The notes: generated by a model not told the origin, from the letters alone. Numbered from the stretch's first letter, positions 44,851 through 54,583 are shown. The stretch is DNA of 64,000 nt from Dermabacter sp. p3-SID358 (GCF_025147465.1 NZ_JALXOZ010000007.1:35417-99416); one strand, 5' to 3'. A program made the numbers and translations.

Positions 44851-45328
44851 TGCCCATGACACCCCCGATCAGGTCATCCAGCTCGAGGCAAACGTTGACG
44901 ACGCCGACCCGCGCCTCTGGCCCGGGATCATCGAGGCGATGCTCGAGGCGGGCGCGCTCGACTGCTGGCTCACGCCCATCATCATGAAGCACGGCCGCCC
45001 CGCCGTAACCGTTCACGCGCTCGCCCGCGAGGGCGAGGAGATTCGCCTCGCCGACCTCCTCCTCGACCTCACCGGCTCACTCGGCGTGCGGTACGCCCCG
45101 CTCGACCGGCGCATTCTTACGCGCAGGTTTGAGAAAGTCGAGATTGAGGGCGTGAAGGTGGCCGTCAAGGTGTCGGTGCGGTCCGACGGTTCCGTGGCCA
45201 CCGTCGGACCTGAATTTCGTGATGTGCAGGCCCTCGCCCGCACGCTCGGCATCACGGAACGCGAGGCGCTCAACCGGGCCCGGGCGGCCTACCCCGCGTC
45301 GTCACATGGGCCTGACCTCATGGCCTGA
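44843..45328 (+). CDS. larC2: LarC, C-terminal part (LarC2)
   Basis: This 161-residue C-terminal DUF111 region contains '[45 protein letters not shown]', seen in order, and '[14 protein letters not shown]', the usual second half of LarC. The ATG at 44843 overlaps the larC1 stop by eight bases, and the only ribosome-site-like sequence is GGGGAG at 44828. It is therefore either re-initiated or read through by a +1 frameshift at CCC-C. It carries a pair of inverted GTCCGACGGT/ACCGTCGGAC words at 45181-45209. Near-duplicate GGCCTGACCTCAT units surround its stop codon. Confidence 0.92.
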   Translation: MHDAHDTPDQVIQLEANVDDADPRLWPGIIEAMLEAGALDCWLTPIIMKHGRPAVTVHALAREGEEIRLADLLLDLTGSLGVRYAPLDRRILTRRFEKVEIEGVKVAVKVSVRSDGSVATVGPEFRDVQALARTLGITEREALNRARAAYPASSHGPDLMA

Positions 45329-45379
45329 CCTCATGGCTTGCCCCACGGCATGGCCCCACGGCTGAGGGTGGAGAAAAGT

Positions 45380-45418
45380 GCCCCGGCATGCCCCAAACCG
45401 GGGCCTTACGTCGTTTTT
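45380..45418. terminator. Bidirectional terminator between larC2 and msrA
   Basis: GCCCCGG (45380-45386) and CCGGGGC (45398-45404) form a seven-base stem with an 11-base loop. TCGTTTTT follows on the plus strand, and on the minus strand the stem is followed by CACTTTTC. It separates convergent genes. Confidence 0.7.
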
Positions 45419-46096
45419 CTACACCGTGAAAGAGGTGCAGGCGACCCCGTTGAAGCCGTGATTGCAGTACCCCGCGGGGTTCTTCGCAAGGTATTGCTGG
45501 TGCTCGGGCTCAGCATAGTAGTAGGTGCCTGCGCCCGCTTCGCTTAGCGGTGCAATCACGGTCGAAATCGTGCCGCGATCTGCGGCCGAGAGCGCCTGTT
45601 GATACGCCTCGAGTGACGAGCGCACGAGGGGTTCTTGCGCCGGTTCAGTCCAGAAAATCGCGCTTCGATACTGCGTTCCGATGTCGTTGCCCTGGCGGTT
45701 TTCAGTCGTGGGGTCGTGCTGCTGCCAAAACTCGGTGAGCACGCGCACAAGCGCACCCTCATCCTCGTAGATCACCTTCACGGCCTCGGCGTGGCCCGTT
45801 TTCGCCGTGCACACCTCCTCGTACGTGGGGTGAGGTGTGTAGCCTCCCGCGTATACGGTTGCCGTTGTCCACACCCCGGGAATCTGCCACATGATGCGCT
45901 CGATGCCCCAAAAGCAGCCTCCGGCCACAATAATCTCGCCCGAGCCTTCGGGAGCGCCTTCGCCGAGCATGTCGGTGCCAAGCACGAGATGGTCGCGCGA
46001 GAGCGGGTAGGGGTAATCATCCCGGCCCGCAAGCGCATCCTCGGGCTTCACCATGATCTTTTTATGCGCATTCATAATCTCGAGAAACGGAAGCAT
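45419..46096 (-). CDS. msrA: Peptide methionine sulfoxide reductase MsrA
   Basis: This 225-residue enzyme reduces methionine-S-sulfoxide in proteins. The active-site GCFWGIER holds the nucleophilic cysteine. 'YAGGYTPHPTYEEVC', 'GHAEAVKVIYE' and 'GTQYRSAIFW' follow in the usual order. Two C-terminal cysteines ('GYCNHGFNGVACTSF') can act as resolving residues. The N-terminus has ~55 residues before the active site, longer than the minimal enzyme. The ATG at 46096 has GAGGT too close for an ideal ribosome site, so the ATG at 46075 is an alternative. Confidence 0.95.
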   Translation of the reverse strand: MLPFLEIMNAHKKIMVKPEDALAGRDDYPYPLSRDHLVLGTDMLGEGAPEGSGEIIVAGGCFWGIERIMWQIPGVWTTATVYAGGYTPHPTYEEVCTAKTGHAEAVKVIYEDEGALVRVLTEFWQQHDPTTENRQGNDIGTQYRSAIFWTEPAQEPLVRSSLEAYQQALSAADRGTISTVIAPLSEAGAGTYYYAEPEHQQYLAKNPAGYCNHGFNGVACTSFTV

Positions 46097-46152
46097 ACCT
46101 CGAAACTACGCGCCGGGACTGGGCAGCCCATGAGCGCGGACGCAAAAGATCC

Positions 46153-47778
46153 TTAGAGCAGAACGATCGCTTGCGCAAAAAGGATCTTGGCGATCATTCC
46201 CGCCGCAAACATCGACGAATACCCAGGGTCGGTGCGTTCGTCATCAACGAAGGACTTCACATGGTTGAGAAGAACCGGTTGCCCCACATAGCCCGCAACA
46301 GCCCCCGCAGTGCGCGCAGCGCTGAGTCCGAGAGCGGCTCCGACGCCCCAGAGCGCAAGCAAGGCAACCCCAAGGGTCACAAGAGTGGCGACACCCACGA
46401 GGAGGCCGGTCACGGAGAACGCAGTACCAGCGAAGGCTTGGCCGCTTTTGAGTCCGACGGTTGTCAGGAACAAGAAAAGACCAAATTGCCGAATGGTGAG
46501 GTTCGCACTCGTGGGGAGGGTCCACACAATCGGCCCGGTGCGACCCATATACCCAAGAATGAGCCCAACGACGAGCGGGCCCGCGGCACTTCCGAGGGCG
46601 AGGCTCGCGTCACCAACCGAAAGCGACACGAATCCCACCATGATGCCGAGCGCAACACCAAGACCCAGGCTCAGAAAATCCACTTCGGTAATGCGCATTT
46701 CGGAGTCTCCGAAGAATTCCGCGAGCTCCTTGCGGCGGTCTTGCGGCATGACGACGCGGACGCGATCTCCCAACTGCAGCGTCATTTCGGCGTGGGCGAG
46801 CATGTCGGTGTCGCCGCGGCGCACGCGAGTGATAATCGAGTCGAAACGCGTGGGAATGTGGAGATCCGCGACGGTGCGTCCGGCGAGCTGCGGGTTTGAG
46901 ACGACGAAGCGTCGAAAGTTGACCTTGGTGCGGTCGTTCGCGAGGTGTGTCTCGCTTTCGCGCCCGAGAAGCGCTGCCGCTTCATGCACGGCGTCCGGGA
47001 CGCCCACCATGAGAACGCGGTCTCCCTTGTAAAGCGTTTCGGAGGGATGTGCGACGCGGACCTCTTCGCCTCGTTGCAGGTAGGAAATACGGAGGTCACC
47101 ACCGGCCTTTCCCGGAACGGACGCAATCCCTGGGATTTTGTTAATCTTCATCGATGTCTCAACGTCGACGGTGATATCGAGAAGGTCGGTCGCCGAAACT
47201 GACGAGGGATCGTTTTTCCCACTCATCTTTGACCGCAGGATCGGCGGAATGAGCACCATGCCGAGGACCACGGCGAGCGGATACGCAAGGGCGAAGCCCA
47301 CGGAAGGATTCGTATCGCCTGGCACGATCGCGTTCGCGCTGCTGAGCGCCGGCGTTGCCGCGCCTGACCCGGCAAACATTCCCGCGGCCATGGGGCTACC
47401 AAACCCAAAGAGGTACCCGGCGAGAAGCGAGAGCGCCGCCTGCACCCCGAGGAGCAGAACTCCGCCAAGAAGTAGTGAACCCTGTGCTCGAAGTTGTCTG
47501 AAAAATGACGCCCCAGAGGCAATGCCTATCGTGTACACAAACAGGGCAAGGCCGAGAGCCTCGATAAGGTCGAGCCCGCTTCCGAGGCGCGGATCAAGCG
47601 CGCCGATCGCGAGCCCCACAAACAGCGCACCCGCGGGCCCGAAACGGAGGGGGCCAAAGGGAATTGCTCCAACGAGAGTGCCGAGCGCCATCGTGACGAC
47701 GAGAGTCAGCAACGGGGAGCTCACGAGCAGGTCAACCATGATGCCCAGGATAGGCGCTACCGCTGCCTCCACATGCAT
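46153..47778 (-). CDS. AspT/YidE-family transporter with two TrkA-C domains
   Basis: This 541-residue membrane protein has an N-terminal block of five or six spans ('LGTLVGAIPFGPLRFGPAGALFVGLAIGAL', in pieces). A hydrophilic middle follows, with two RCK_C/TrkA-C-like units ('VRVAHPSETLYKGDRVLMVG', 'MTLQLGDRVRVVMPQ'), then another block of spans. This layout is that of the aspartate:alanine exchanger AspT and the YidE/YbjL putative transporters. The substrate is not evident. The start at 47778 has GAGG eight bases upstream; 47739 is an alternative. It is a separate unit between msrA and the surface protein terminator. Confidence 0.88.
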   Translation of the reverse strand: MHVEAAVAPILGIMVDLLVSSPLLTLVVTMALGTLVGAIPFGPLRFGPAGALFVGLAIGALDPRLGSGLDLIEALGLALFVYTIGIASGASFFRQLRAQGSLLLGGVLLLGVQAALSLLAGYLFGFGSPMAAGMFAGSGAATPALSSANAIVPGDTNPSVGFALAYPLAVVLGMVLIPPILRSKMSGKNDPSSVSATDLLDITVDVETSMKINKIPGIASVPGKAGGDLRISYLQRGEEVRVAHPSETLYKGDRVLMVGVPDAVHEAAALLGRESETHLANDRTKVNFRRFVVSNPQLAGRTVADLHIPTRFDSIITRVRRGDTDMLAHAEMTLQLGDRVRVVMPQDRRKELAEFFGDSEMRITEVDFLSLGLGVALGIMVGFVSLSVGDASLALGSAAGPLVVGLILGYMGRTGPIVWTLPTSANLTIRQFGLFLFLTTVGLKSGQAFAGTAFSVTGLLVGVATLVTLGVALLALWGVGAALGLSAARTAGAVAGYVGQPVLLNHVKSFVDDERTDPGYSSMFAAGMIAKILFAQAIVLL

Positions 47779-47949
47779 TTGTTCCGCCTCGAGGTGGAGA
47801 CAAACACGTTGTTCCCTGCTAATGAAAACACGCGTGCATTGATACCACGCGTGTTTCCTCGCCCCCACTCATAGCGATCACGCTGGCCCCTTCAGTGCAT
47901 CGCGAGTTTCGATGAGGTGAGGTATGCGGTCTGGGCGTACGAGTCACTG

Positions 47950-48006
47950 GGCAAAAAGATGGGGGGTGGTGTTCGCAGTCGTAGTCGACTGTGAACACCA
48001 CCCCCC
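47950..48006 (-). terminator. Strong terminator of the surface protein gene
   Basis: On the minus strand GGGGGGTGGTGTTC (48006-47993) pairs perfectly with GAACACCACCCCCC (47974-47961), with a further CAGTC/GACTG pair inside, followed by ATCTTTTTGCC. This is an intrinsic terminator 72 bases past the surface protein stop codon. Confidence 0.85.
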
Positions 48007-48077
48007 GTGCGTGCTCTCAGGGCACGTCCTTGGGATCAGCCTCGCCCTAGGCCATCACCTAGGACCACCGGCCCGCC

Positions 48078-51000
48078 TTAGGAACGCCTGCTGCGACGGC
48101 CCGCTACCAGGATCGTGCACCCCGCAATAACCGCGAAGAGGCCGGCTGCAGCACTCAACCCAATCGGGGCACCAGTACGCGGCAACGGCAAACCAGGCTC
48201 CGGCTTCACCGGCTTCGCCGGCTTTGCAGGCGCGGCAGGCGTATCGGGCTTATCCACCGCATTACACGCGGCATTATTACCCTCACCGTCACTATCGCCA
48301 GGCATCGACACTTCGTTGAACAAACCACCCTGAGCGCCACTGTTCGTGTCACAGGCCGCGGCCGCAGCCCAATCAGCACTCGCGTCATACGAGCCCGAGA
48401 CCACAACCTCGAACGACTTCGAACCACCAAAGGCAAGCTCCACGCCGTCCGTCACCGTGAACGCGCCATCGTTCAGGGCAACCTTCTTGCCCTCAACCAT
48501 CGCGCTCGTCACCGTGAAACCAGCAGGAACACGAGGCGTATCCTTCACCGCTTGCGAGGTGCCCTTCACCTCACCAGTGTTCGACACAGTCACCGTGTAG
48601 GTCGACGACCATGTTCCGTTCTCGGCGCTCGCCTCACCAGGCTCCTTCTTCACCGCAAACAACGGATCCTTCACCACCGCATTACACGCAGTGTTATTCA
48701 CATCGCCGTCACTATCACCGTTCATCGTGACCTGATTGACGAAACCACCGCCGGTCGAGTCCTCACCCTCACCAGCACACTTCGCGGCAGAAGCCCAATC
48801 AGCCCCAGCCGGCTCATACGAACCCGACACCACAACCGCGAACGACTTCGACTCACCAGGCTTGAGTTCAACACCCTCAGTGACCGTAAACGAACCATCA
48901 GCAAGGGCCACGTCCTCGCCCTCAACACTCACGTTCTCAATCACGAAACCCTCAGGCGCAGAAGGCATATCCGTCACCGGCTGCGACATGCCCGAAAGCA
49001 CGCCAGTGTTCGACACCGTCACCGTATAGGCCGAGGACCATGAACCCTGATCAGCGCTTGCCTCACCAGGCTCCTTCTTCACCGCAAACTTCGGATCATC
49101 CTCAACCGTGGCACACGCCGTGTTGTTCTCGGCACCGTCAGTGTCACCATCCATCGTGACCTCGTTGACGAAACCATGAGCACCCTCAGAAGCACCCTCA
49201 CCGGCGCACTCAGAAACCTCAGACTCCACAACCTTCGAAGGATCGAACGAACCCGAGATCACAACCGTGAACGTCTTCGACTTACCAGGAGCAAGCTCCA
49301 CGCCATCGGTCACAGTGAACGAACCATCCCTAAGAGCAACATCCTTACCCTCAACAGTCGCGTTGGAGACCGTGAAGCCCTTCGGCAGCACAGGCGTGTC
49401 TGTCACCGGCTTCGACGTACCCGAAAGCACACCAGTATTCGACACCGTCACCGTATAGGCCGAGGACCACTCACCATTCACGGCAGTCGCCTCACCCTCA
49501 CCGGTCTTCTTCACCGCAAACTTCGGATCATCCTCAACCGTGGTACACGCCGTGTTGTTGCCATCGCCATCACTATCACCGTTCATCGTGACCTCGTTGA
49601 CGAAACCATGAGCACCCTCAACAGCACCATCACCGGCGCACGCTGAGACCTCAGACTCCACAACCTTCGAAGGATCGAACGAACCCGAGATCACAACCGT
49701 GAACGACTCCGACTCACCAGGAGCAAGCTCAACACCATCCGTCACCGTGAACGAACCATCAGTGAGCTTCACAGGCTCGCCCTTATCGACCTTCGCACTC
49801 GAAACCGTGAAACCAGCCGGAACCGAAGGCGTATCCGTCACAGCCTTCGACGTGCCCTTCACCTCACCAGTGTTCGACACCGTCACCTTATACGTCGAGG
49901 ACCACTCACCATTCACAGCAGACGCCTCACCCGAGGCCTCCTTCTTCACCGCAAACTTCGGATCCTTCTTCACCGGATTACACGCAGTGTTGTTCTCAGT
50001 GCCGTCAGTGTCACCATCCATCGTGACCCTATTGACAAGACCACCCGCAGTGCCGCCGTCACCGGCCTCACACGACGCAACCGCAGCCCAATCAACCTCA
50101 GCCGCCTCATAAGTACCGGAAATCACGACCTTGAACGACTTCGAGGCACCCGGAGCGAGCTTCTCGCCTTGAGTAACGGGGAATGCACCGTTCTTGAAGT
50201 TCGTGTCAGCTCCATCAACCAGGACTTTCTTGAACTCAAAACCGTCCGGAAGCATAGGCGTATCGGTCACGCGGGGAATCGCACCTTCGAACGGGCCCGT
50301 GTTCCTCACCGTCACGGTGTAGGTCGAGGACCACTCACCATTCTCGGCAATCGCCCCACCGGCCTTCTTCTCGACCGCGAACTGTGGCTCCGCAACGCGA
50401 GCGGCACCAACCTTCGGCGCCTCAATAGCCGGCAAAGTCGTGCCCTCACCGAAACTCGCCTTAGCGGCCACAGAGTTCCACAACACGTCCTTCGGCCCCA
50501 TCTCGGGAACGGACATCTTGTAGTCGATAGTCAGCGACTTACCCTGCCCCAACTCACCCTCATACACAAACTTAAGGGCTTTGACCGAGCCTAAGTCTTC
50601 CGGGGCTTTACTCGACCAGTTGTTCTCACAACCGGTGTTATTGGCATTCGGGAGCACTTCCGGGCGGCACGGATTCGTCGAAGTCGAATAAAAGACCGTC
50701 ACGCCCTCAGGGATATTGTCTTCCACGCCGGTGAACTTTCCCGACATAGTTGAGCCGCGCGGTGTATCAGCGAGATTTGAACTCACGCCCGTATCCCCCT
50801 TGTAGGGAAGTACGTCATAAAACACAATTTTGGACATAGGGTCGCTTGACGAATTCACAGCCTCGACCCGATACGTCACATCACCATCGCCACCGGACAC
50901 AACGGCCTTACTCGGGGAATACGCGAATGAATCCTCCTTGGGCCCCTTCACAGCTTTCGCCAGCGTCAAAGTCTGATACCCGGTAGGAGCATCGATGCTA

Positions 51001-53348
51001 AATGTGCGCTTCTCGTAACACGTCTGATCAGTAGCAGCAAGACCGTCGACGTCGAAAGTATCGTCCGTAATATGCCCAATACAGCGCAAATTTTTCTCTT
51101 CAGTGTCGGTAAGGTAAACCTCACTCACAAATTCGCCCGCATAATGAGGGCGGGCGTCAACATAGATTTTTCCTGAAAGTTCGACGTACCCATCACTATC
51201 CGCCTCCAGCCACCTATGAGGAATTTTCCAGCGGATAAGAGTGCGACCATCACGATAATTCTCGATAATTTCAGGTTCAACTACCCGTGTCACATCACCG
51301 GAGACACCACTATAGAACTCTATAGTACTCAGTTTTGTGAGCGGATCTTTTGCGGCGTGACTCGAAGGGTATTTATACTCGGAAGAATCTGTGACGGGGG
51401 ATACCCCCCTCGGCAAAAGGTTGTTTACGATGAGATCTCCCGAATCCCGTTTAAGACCCCGGTAGCCAAAATAGAGGTTTTGCGTTTCAATATTCTCGGA
51501 AGCTACATTTCCGGCCTCCAGAGGCGAAAGAGGTGTACCCTTACTTGAACTACCTATATTTACGTGGTGCAGGCTCCCTAGGAGGTGCAATGTGGCCGGA
51601 AGCGACTCCCCCTCTAGGAAAGGTTTTTCTTCACCATTAGCCCATACTTTGACCTGAGATTTCTCGTTCTGAAGGATCGCCTCGGGCGAAAGCGATTCTT
51701 CCGCAAATCCACCAAGGGTCAATTTCCAGTTATTCGCCCCTTGGAGCGGCCTTCTTGGATCCGCAACGATTCGGGATACTTTTCCTCTTGCATCTTCTGG
51801 GACCGTAAATACAACAGATTCATCGTATTCTTTATCCAACCAACGCCTTTTAACCGTACCCAGCGGGTCGAGATTGACTTCAGTTCCGTCATTCAGGACC
51901 GCTACGGGAGTGAAATCGCCGACGTCTATCGAGGAGGGGTTATCGGCGAAACCAGAGAGAGCGACCTCGACAGCGGTCACGTGGAAAGCCGGCTTCTGGC
52001 AAAGATTGCCGTCTGTTCGGGATCTGTAGAGGTAGCCGTCATCAACGAAGCCGGAATCCATACAGGGCACATCATCCTGGTACTTCAACGTCAACGGATA
52101 AAGAGGACTATCCGCGACCAGTGCTTCTCCGCCCTGACTTGCGTTCACGCCCAGGGTGTACGTTCCCTCCACCAAAGTTTTCGCTTTTTCTCCAGGAGAA
52201 CCGTTGGTTGGCGGCTGGAGCCTGTCGTAGTCGAGGGAGTAATCGAGACGTTTATCATTCCAATCAGCATCTCTGGCGTCTCGATAGCTTCGAGGCACGA
52301 TACCATCCGCATAATGGCGAACGCCGTCTCCGGATCTATAAATCACACCTCGAGCATTTTTGTAAAAGACCCCACGCCCCTCGGGTCTTGTCCCGCTGGT
52401 TACTTCCGCATCGTCTTCAGCTACCTCGGTTGTGAGTTTACCGTCCGCCTCTCGGTAGGTTCCCACTGCGGTCACCTTATTCTCATGGCGGCCAGCCTGA
52501 AGATCCTCTTGCGCGGTCGTCAGAATCTCAAATGTCGGGATATGTTTAGCGCCCCAATCAGGGTACTCCTGATCGTAGCCCCATGTCAGCTCTCGCGTCT
52601 TAGGATTATAGTCATAACCTTTAAAGTCGACAGAATTTTTTTTCATGCCAACTACCTCGAATCCTTCTGGCAGAATATCCGTGAATTCAATCTTCGTCGG
52701 AAGATGATCCCCGAGGTCTCTGCCATTTCCCTTGTAGGGGTCGGCTTTTACAATCCACCTAAACGTGTCGCCCGGCCACGTCGATCCTCGTACTGTCTTC
52801 TTCGTAACTTTAAGGCTTTTCTCGGCGACAGCGGTCGTGGTCACAGCCGCGCTGTTCAGGCCTTCTTCATGGTTCTTCGACTTTAGCGTTGCTGTCAGTT
52901 TCCAGGAAGTATTGTTCGGGGTTGTGTGATTCGGAGGAATAACAACGAATTCATACCGCCAAGAAGCACCCTGTTTTCCTCCGTCGACATTCGTAAGAAG
53001 CTGCGGGTCAGGACTCGCCACCCTCGTCTTGTATGTTTGTCCGGTGCGCTTCCAGGTCCAGCCCTCTGGAATGCCGTTGATATCGATCGTGCCGTCATCA
53101 AGGCATTTGTCGCTGACCGACGCATCCATATACTCACACGTCACTGTGACGGCGTATTTGTTCTCGGAACCCGTGGGGAGTTTGTCACCTGTCACCCGGT
53201 CTAGGGCGATGGTTACCTTCGGTTCGGTTGGCTCTGCAAGTGCCGGAGTACCGGCACCGAAGAGTGGCTGCGTGATAAGCACGCACGTGAGGATGATGGC
53301 GAAAATGGCCCGCGCAAAGGCAGAGCGTCTCAAGGCAGGGGATTTCAT
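48078..53348 (-). CDS. Large LPXTG-anchored surface protein with five C-terminal repeats
   Basis: This protein of about 1756 residues has a signal peptide ('RSAFARAIFAIILTCVLITQP', cut near 'TPALA'). An N-terminal region of ~950 residues resembles the DUF11/CnaB-rich adhesin stalks of Gram-positives but has no motif I can name. Five tandem repeats of ~143 residues follow, each opening 'DPKFAVKK' or a variant and containing 'WSSTYTVTVSNTG', 'DGSFTVTDGVEL' and 'NEVTMNGDSDGD..NNTAC'. A Pro/Lys spacer, the sortase signal 'LPRTG', a membrane span and 'RRSRRS' end it. It is exported and covalently wall-anchored. The ATG at 53348 has AGGA upstream. The first half is visibly AT-richer than the rest of the window. 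Confidence 0.93.
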   Translation of the reverse strand: MKSPALRRSAFARAIFAIILTCVLITQPLFGAGTPALAEPTEPKVTIALDRVTGDKLPTGSENKYAVTVTCEYMDASVSDKCLDDGTIDINGIPEGWTWKRTGQTYKTRVASPDPQLLTNVDGGKQGASWRYEFVVIPPNHTTPNNTSWKLTATLKSKNHEEGLNSAAVTTTAVAEKSLKVTKKTVRGSTWPGDTFRWIVKADPYKGNGRDLGDHLPTKIEFTDILPEGFEVVGMKKNSVDFKGYDYNPKTRELTWGYDQEYPDWGAKHIPTFEILTTAQEDLQAGRHENKVTAVGTYREADGKLTTEVAEDDAEVTSGTRPEGRGVFYKNARGVIYRSGDGVRHYADGIVPRSYRDARDADWNDKRLDYSLDYDRLQPPTNGSPGEKAKTLVEGTYTLGVNASQGGEALVADSPLYPLTLKYQDDVPCMDSGFVDDGYLYRSRTDGNLCQKPAFHVTAVEVALSGFADNPSSIDVGDFTPVAVLNDGTEVNLDPLGTVKRRWLDKEYDESVVFTVPEDARGKVSRIVADPRRPLQGANNWKLTLGGFAEESLSPEAILQNEKSQVKVWANGEEKPFLEGESLPATLHLLGSLHHVNIGSSSKGTPLSPLEAGNVASENIETQNLYFGYRGLKRDSGDLIVNNLLPRGVSPVTDSSEYKYPSSHAAKDPLTKLSTIEFYSGVSGDVTRVVEPEIIENYRDGRTLIRWKIPHRWLEADSDGYVELSGKIYVDARPHYAGEFVSEVYLTDTEEKNLRCIGHITDDTFDVDGLAATDQTCYEKRTFSIDAPTGYQTLTLAKAVKGPKEDSFAYSPSKAVVSGGDGDVTYRVEAVNSSSDPMSKIVFYDVLPYKGDTGVSSNLADTPRGSTMSGKFTGVEDNIPEGVTVFYSTSTNPCRPEVLPNANNTGCENNWSSKAPEDLGSVKALKFVYEGELGQGKSLTIDYKMSVPEMGPKDVLWNSVAAKASFGEGTTLPAIEAPKVGAARVAEPQFAVEKKAGGAIAENGEWSSTYTVTVRNTGPFEGAIPRVTDTPMLPDGFEFKKVLVDGADTNFKNGAFPVTQGEKLAPGASKSFKVVISGTYEAAEVDWAAVASCEAGDGGTAGGLVNRVTMDGDTDGTENNTACNPVKKDPKFAVKKEASGEASAVNGEWSSTYKVTVSNTGEVKGTSKAVTDTPSVPAGFTVSSAKVDKGEPVKLTDGSFTVTDGVELAPGESESFTVVISGSFDPSKVVESEVSACAGDGAVEGAHGFVNEVTMNGDSDGDGNNTACTTVEDDPKFAVKKTGEGEATAVNGEWSSAYTVTVSNTGVLSGTSKPVTDTPVLPKGFTVSNATVEGKDVALRDGSFTVTDGVELAPGKSKTFTVVISGSFDPSKVVESEVSECAGEGASEGAHGFVNEVTMDGDTDGAENNTACATVEDDPKFAVKKEPGEASADQGSWSSAYTVTVSNTGVLSGMSQPVTDMPSAPEGFVIENVSVEGEDVALADGSFTVTEGVELKPGESKSFAVVVSGSYEPAGADWASAAKCAGEGEDSTGGGFVNQVTMNGDSDGDVNNTACNAVVKDPLFAVKKEPGEASAENGTWSSTYTVTVSNTGEVKGTSQAVKDTPRVPAGFTVTSAMVEGKKVALNDGAFTVTDGVELAFGGSKSFEVVVSGSYDASADWAAAAACDTNSGAQGGLFNEVSMPGDSDGEGNNAACNAVDKPDTPAAPAKPAKPVKPEPGLPLPRTGAPIGLSAAAGLFAVIAGCTILVAGRRSRRS
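48250..50390 (-). repeat. Five tandem ~430-base coding repeats in the surface protein gene
   Basis: Repeat units begin at 50390, 49964, 49529, 49097 and 48668 on the minus strand, spacing 426-435 bases. Units two to five are close at DNA level, with long identical blocks around 'TCGTCAACGAGGTCACGATG'-like segments. Unit one is the most diverged. The copies are in frame, so recombination between them would change protein length without breaking the gene. Confidence 0.85.
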
Positions 53349-53599
53349 CGCTTTCCTAGGGGGAGGGGTAGGTAATGACACCGTAATTCTACCCTCAATG
53401 AATGCCCAGTGCTAGCGCCAGCCACCGTGGACTCCCTCTCAACTGCAGTGTTTTTCGGGTCCTCAGGCAAGGAGCGTAGCGGCCTATGCTTGCACGAGTC
53501 CGTTCGCCCATTCCCGTCGGACAACGCATATCCAGACTGGTGTGGTGTTTGAAACGTCCTGGGGTTAGTTCCTACCCCAGCTAAGGAAGGATCGGCACT
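53349..53599. other. Region between surface protein start and transposase remnant
   Basis: This should hold the surface protein promoter and, on the right, the left end of the IS element. A dyad-like CTGGGGTTAG...CTACCCCAG pair (53559-53581) lies just before the transposase frame. No terminal inverted repeat could be matched, because the other IS end is missing. Confidence 0.35.
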
Positions 53600-54563
53600 A
53601 TGCCTAGGAAGTATTCCGTCGAGTCACGGAAAAGGCGGTCCACCCGGTCGTCGAAATGGTCCGCCTGGAGTCTTGCTCACTGCAACGCGTTTATGCGGAG
53701 GTCGGTGAGCTCCTTGGAGTGTCTCACCACACGTTGCGGGCTTGATGCCGTGACAGCGCTTCAGCGCGCGATGGTTCTGACGCGTCAGGCGGCGAAACAA
53801 TGGAAGAAGAACTTAAGCGTCTTCGCCGAGAAAGCCGCGAGTTGAAACGAGCGAACGGGATCCTTAAGACTGCGTCGGCTTTTTCGCAGCGGAACTCGAT
53901 CGACCCACGACCAAATGCTCTCCTACATCGATGCGCACAAAGATCAATTTTGGGGTCGAGGCCATCTGCCGAGTCCTTAAACAAGCAGATCGTGGATTCA
54001 TCACCCCACGTGGTTACCGCAAAGCCACCACACGCGCTCCCAGCGCAAGAGCCTTAAGCGATAGTCTGCTCATCCCAGAGATTCAACGCGTGCATGCGGA
54101 GATTTTCTCGGTCTACGGCATCTGTAAAATGTGGCACGCGATGAACCGTGAAGGCTTCCATATCTGCCGCGACAGGACCGCACGTCTCATGATGCTCGCC
54201 GGTGTTTGTGGCCGCAGACGTAGACGAACCCCTGTGACAACGTTCAGCACGAACACACCGGATCATCGTCCGGACCTGGCGCAGCGAAGCTTCCGTGCAC
54301 AAGCCCCAGGCAAGCTGTGGGTTGCCGACATTACCTACGTTCGCACCCTGTCAGGATTCGCCTACACCGCGTTTGTCGTGGATGCCTACAGCCGAAAAAT
54401 CATTGGTGGTGCAACACGCTCAACGATGCGTACCGATGCGCTGCCGATGGAGGCTTTGGTGCATGCGTTAACGACTACCGGGCGAATCCATGAAAACCAG
54501 CTGATTCACCACAGTGATCGGGGCAGCCAGTACGTGTCACTGAACCGTGCAACGTGGCCTTGA
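53600..54563 (+). pseudogene. IS3-family transposase remnant (orfA and truncated orfB)
   Basis: Pieces of an IS3-family transposase can be followed across several frames. 'MPRKYSVESRKR' continues after a frameshift near 53635 as 'VVEMVRLESCSLQRVYAEVGELLGVSHHTLRA', read in parts, and then hits a TGA. 'MEEELKRLRRESRELKRANGILKTAS' is the orfA/orfB junction. From 53931 the orfB core is intact ('SVYGICKMWHAMNREG', 'LWVADITYVRT', 'VVDAYSRKIIGG', 'HHSDRGSQYVSL'). It stops at 54563, just after the second catalytic Asp, so the catalytic Glu is lost. Frame breaks near 53635, 53743, 53881 and 53947, plus the 3' truncation, make it non-functional. Confidence 0.85.
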
Positions 54564-54583
54564 GGTAGTCGGAACCTGGCACA

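Noticed and set aside
45317..45365. Short repeats GGCCTGACCTCAT and GCCCCACGGC around the larC2 stop
   Set aside because: There are only two copies each over ~50 bases. This is probably a small slippage event and was not listed as a repeat array.
51741..52886. 381-codon plus-strand frame inside the surface protein gene
   Set aside because: The minus-strand gene is continuous with a signal peptide and anchor. The plus frame has no start signals and no recognisable domains.
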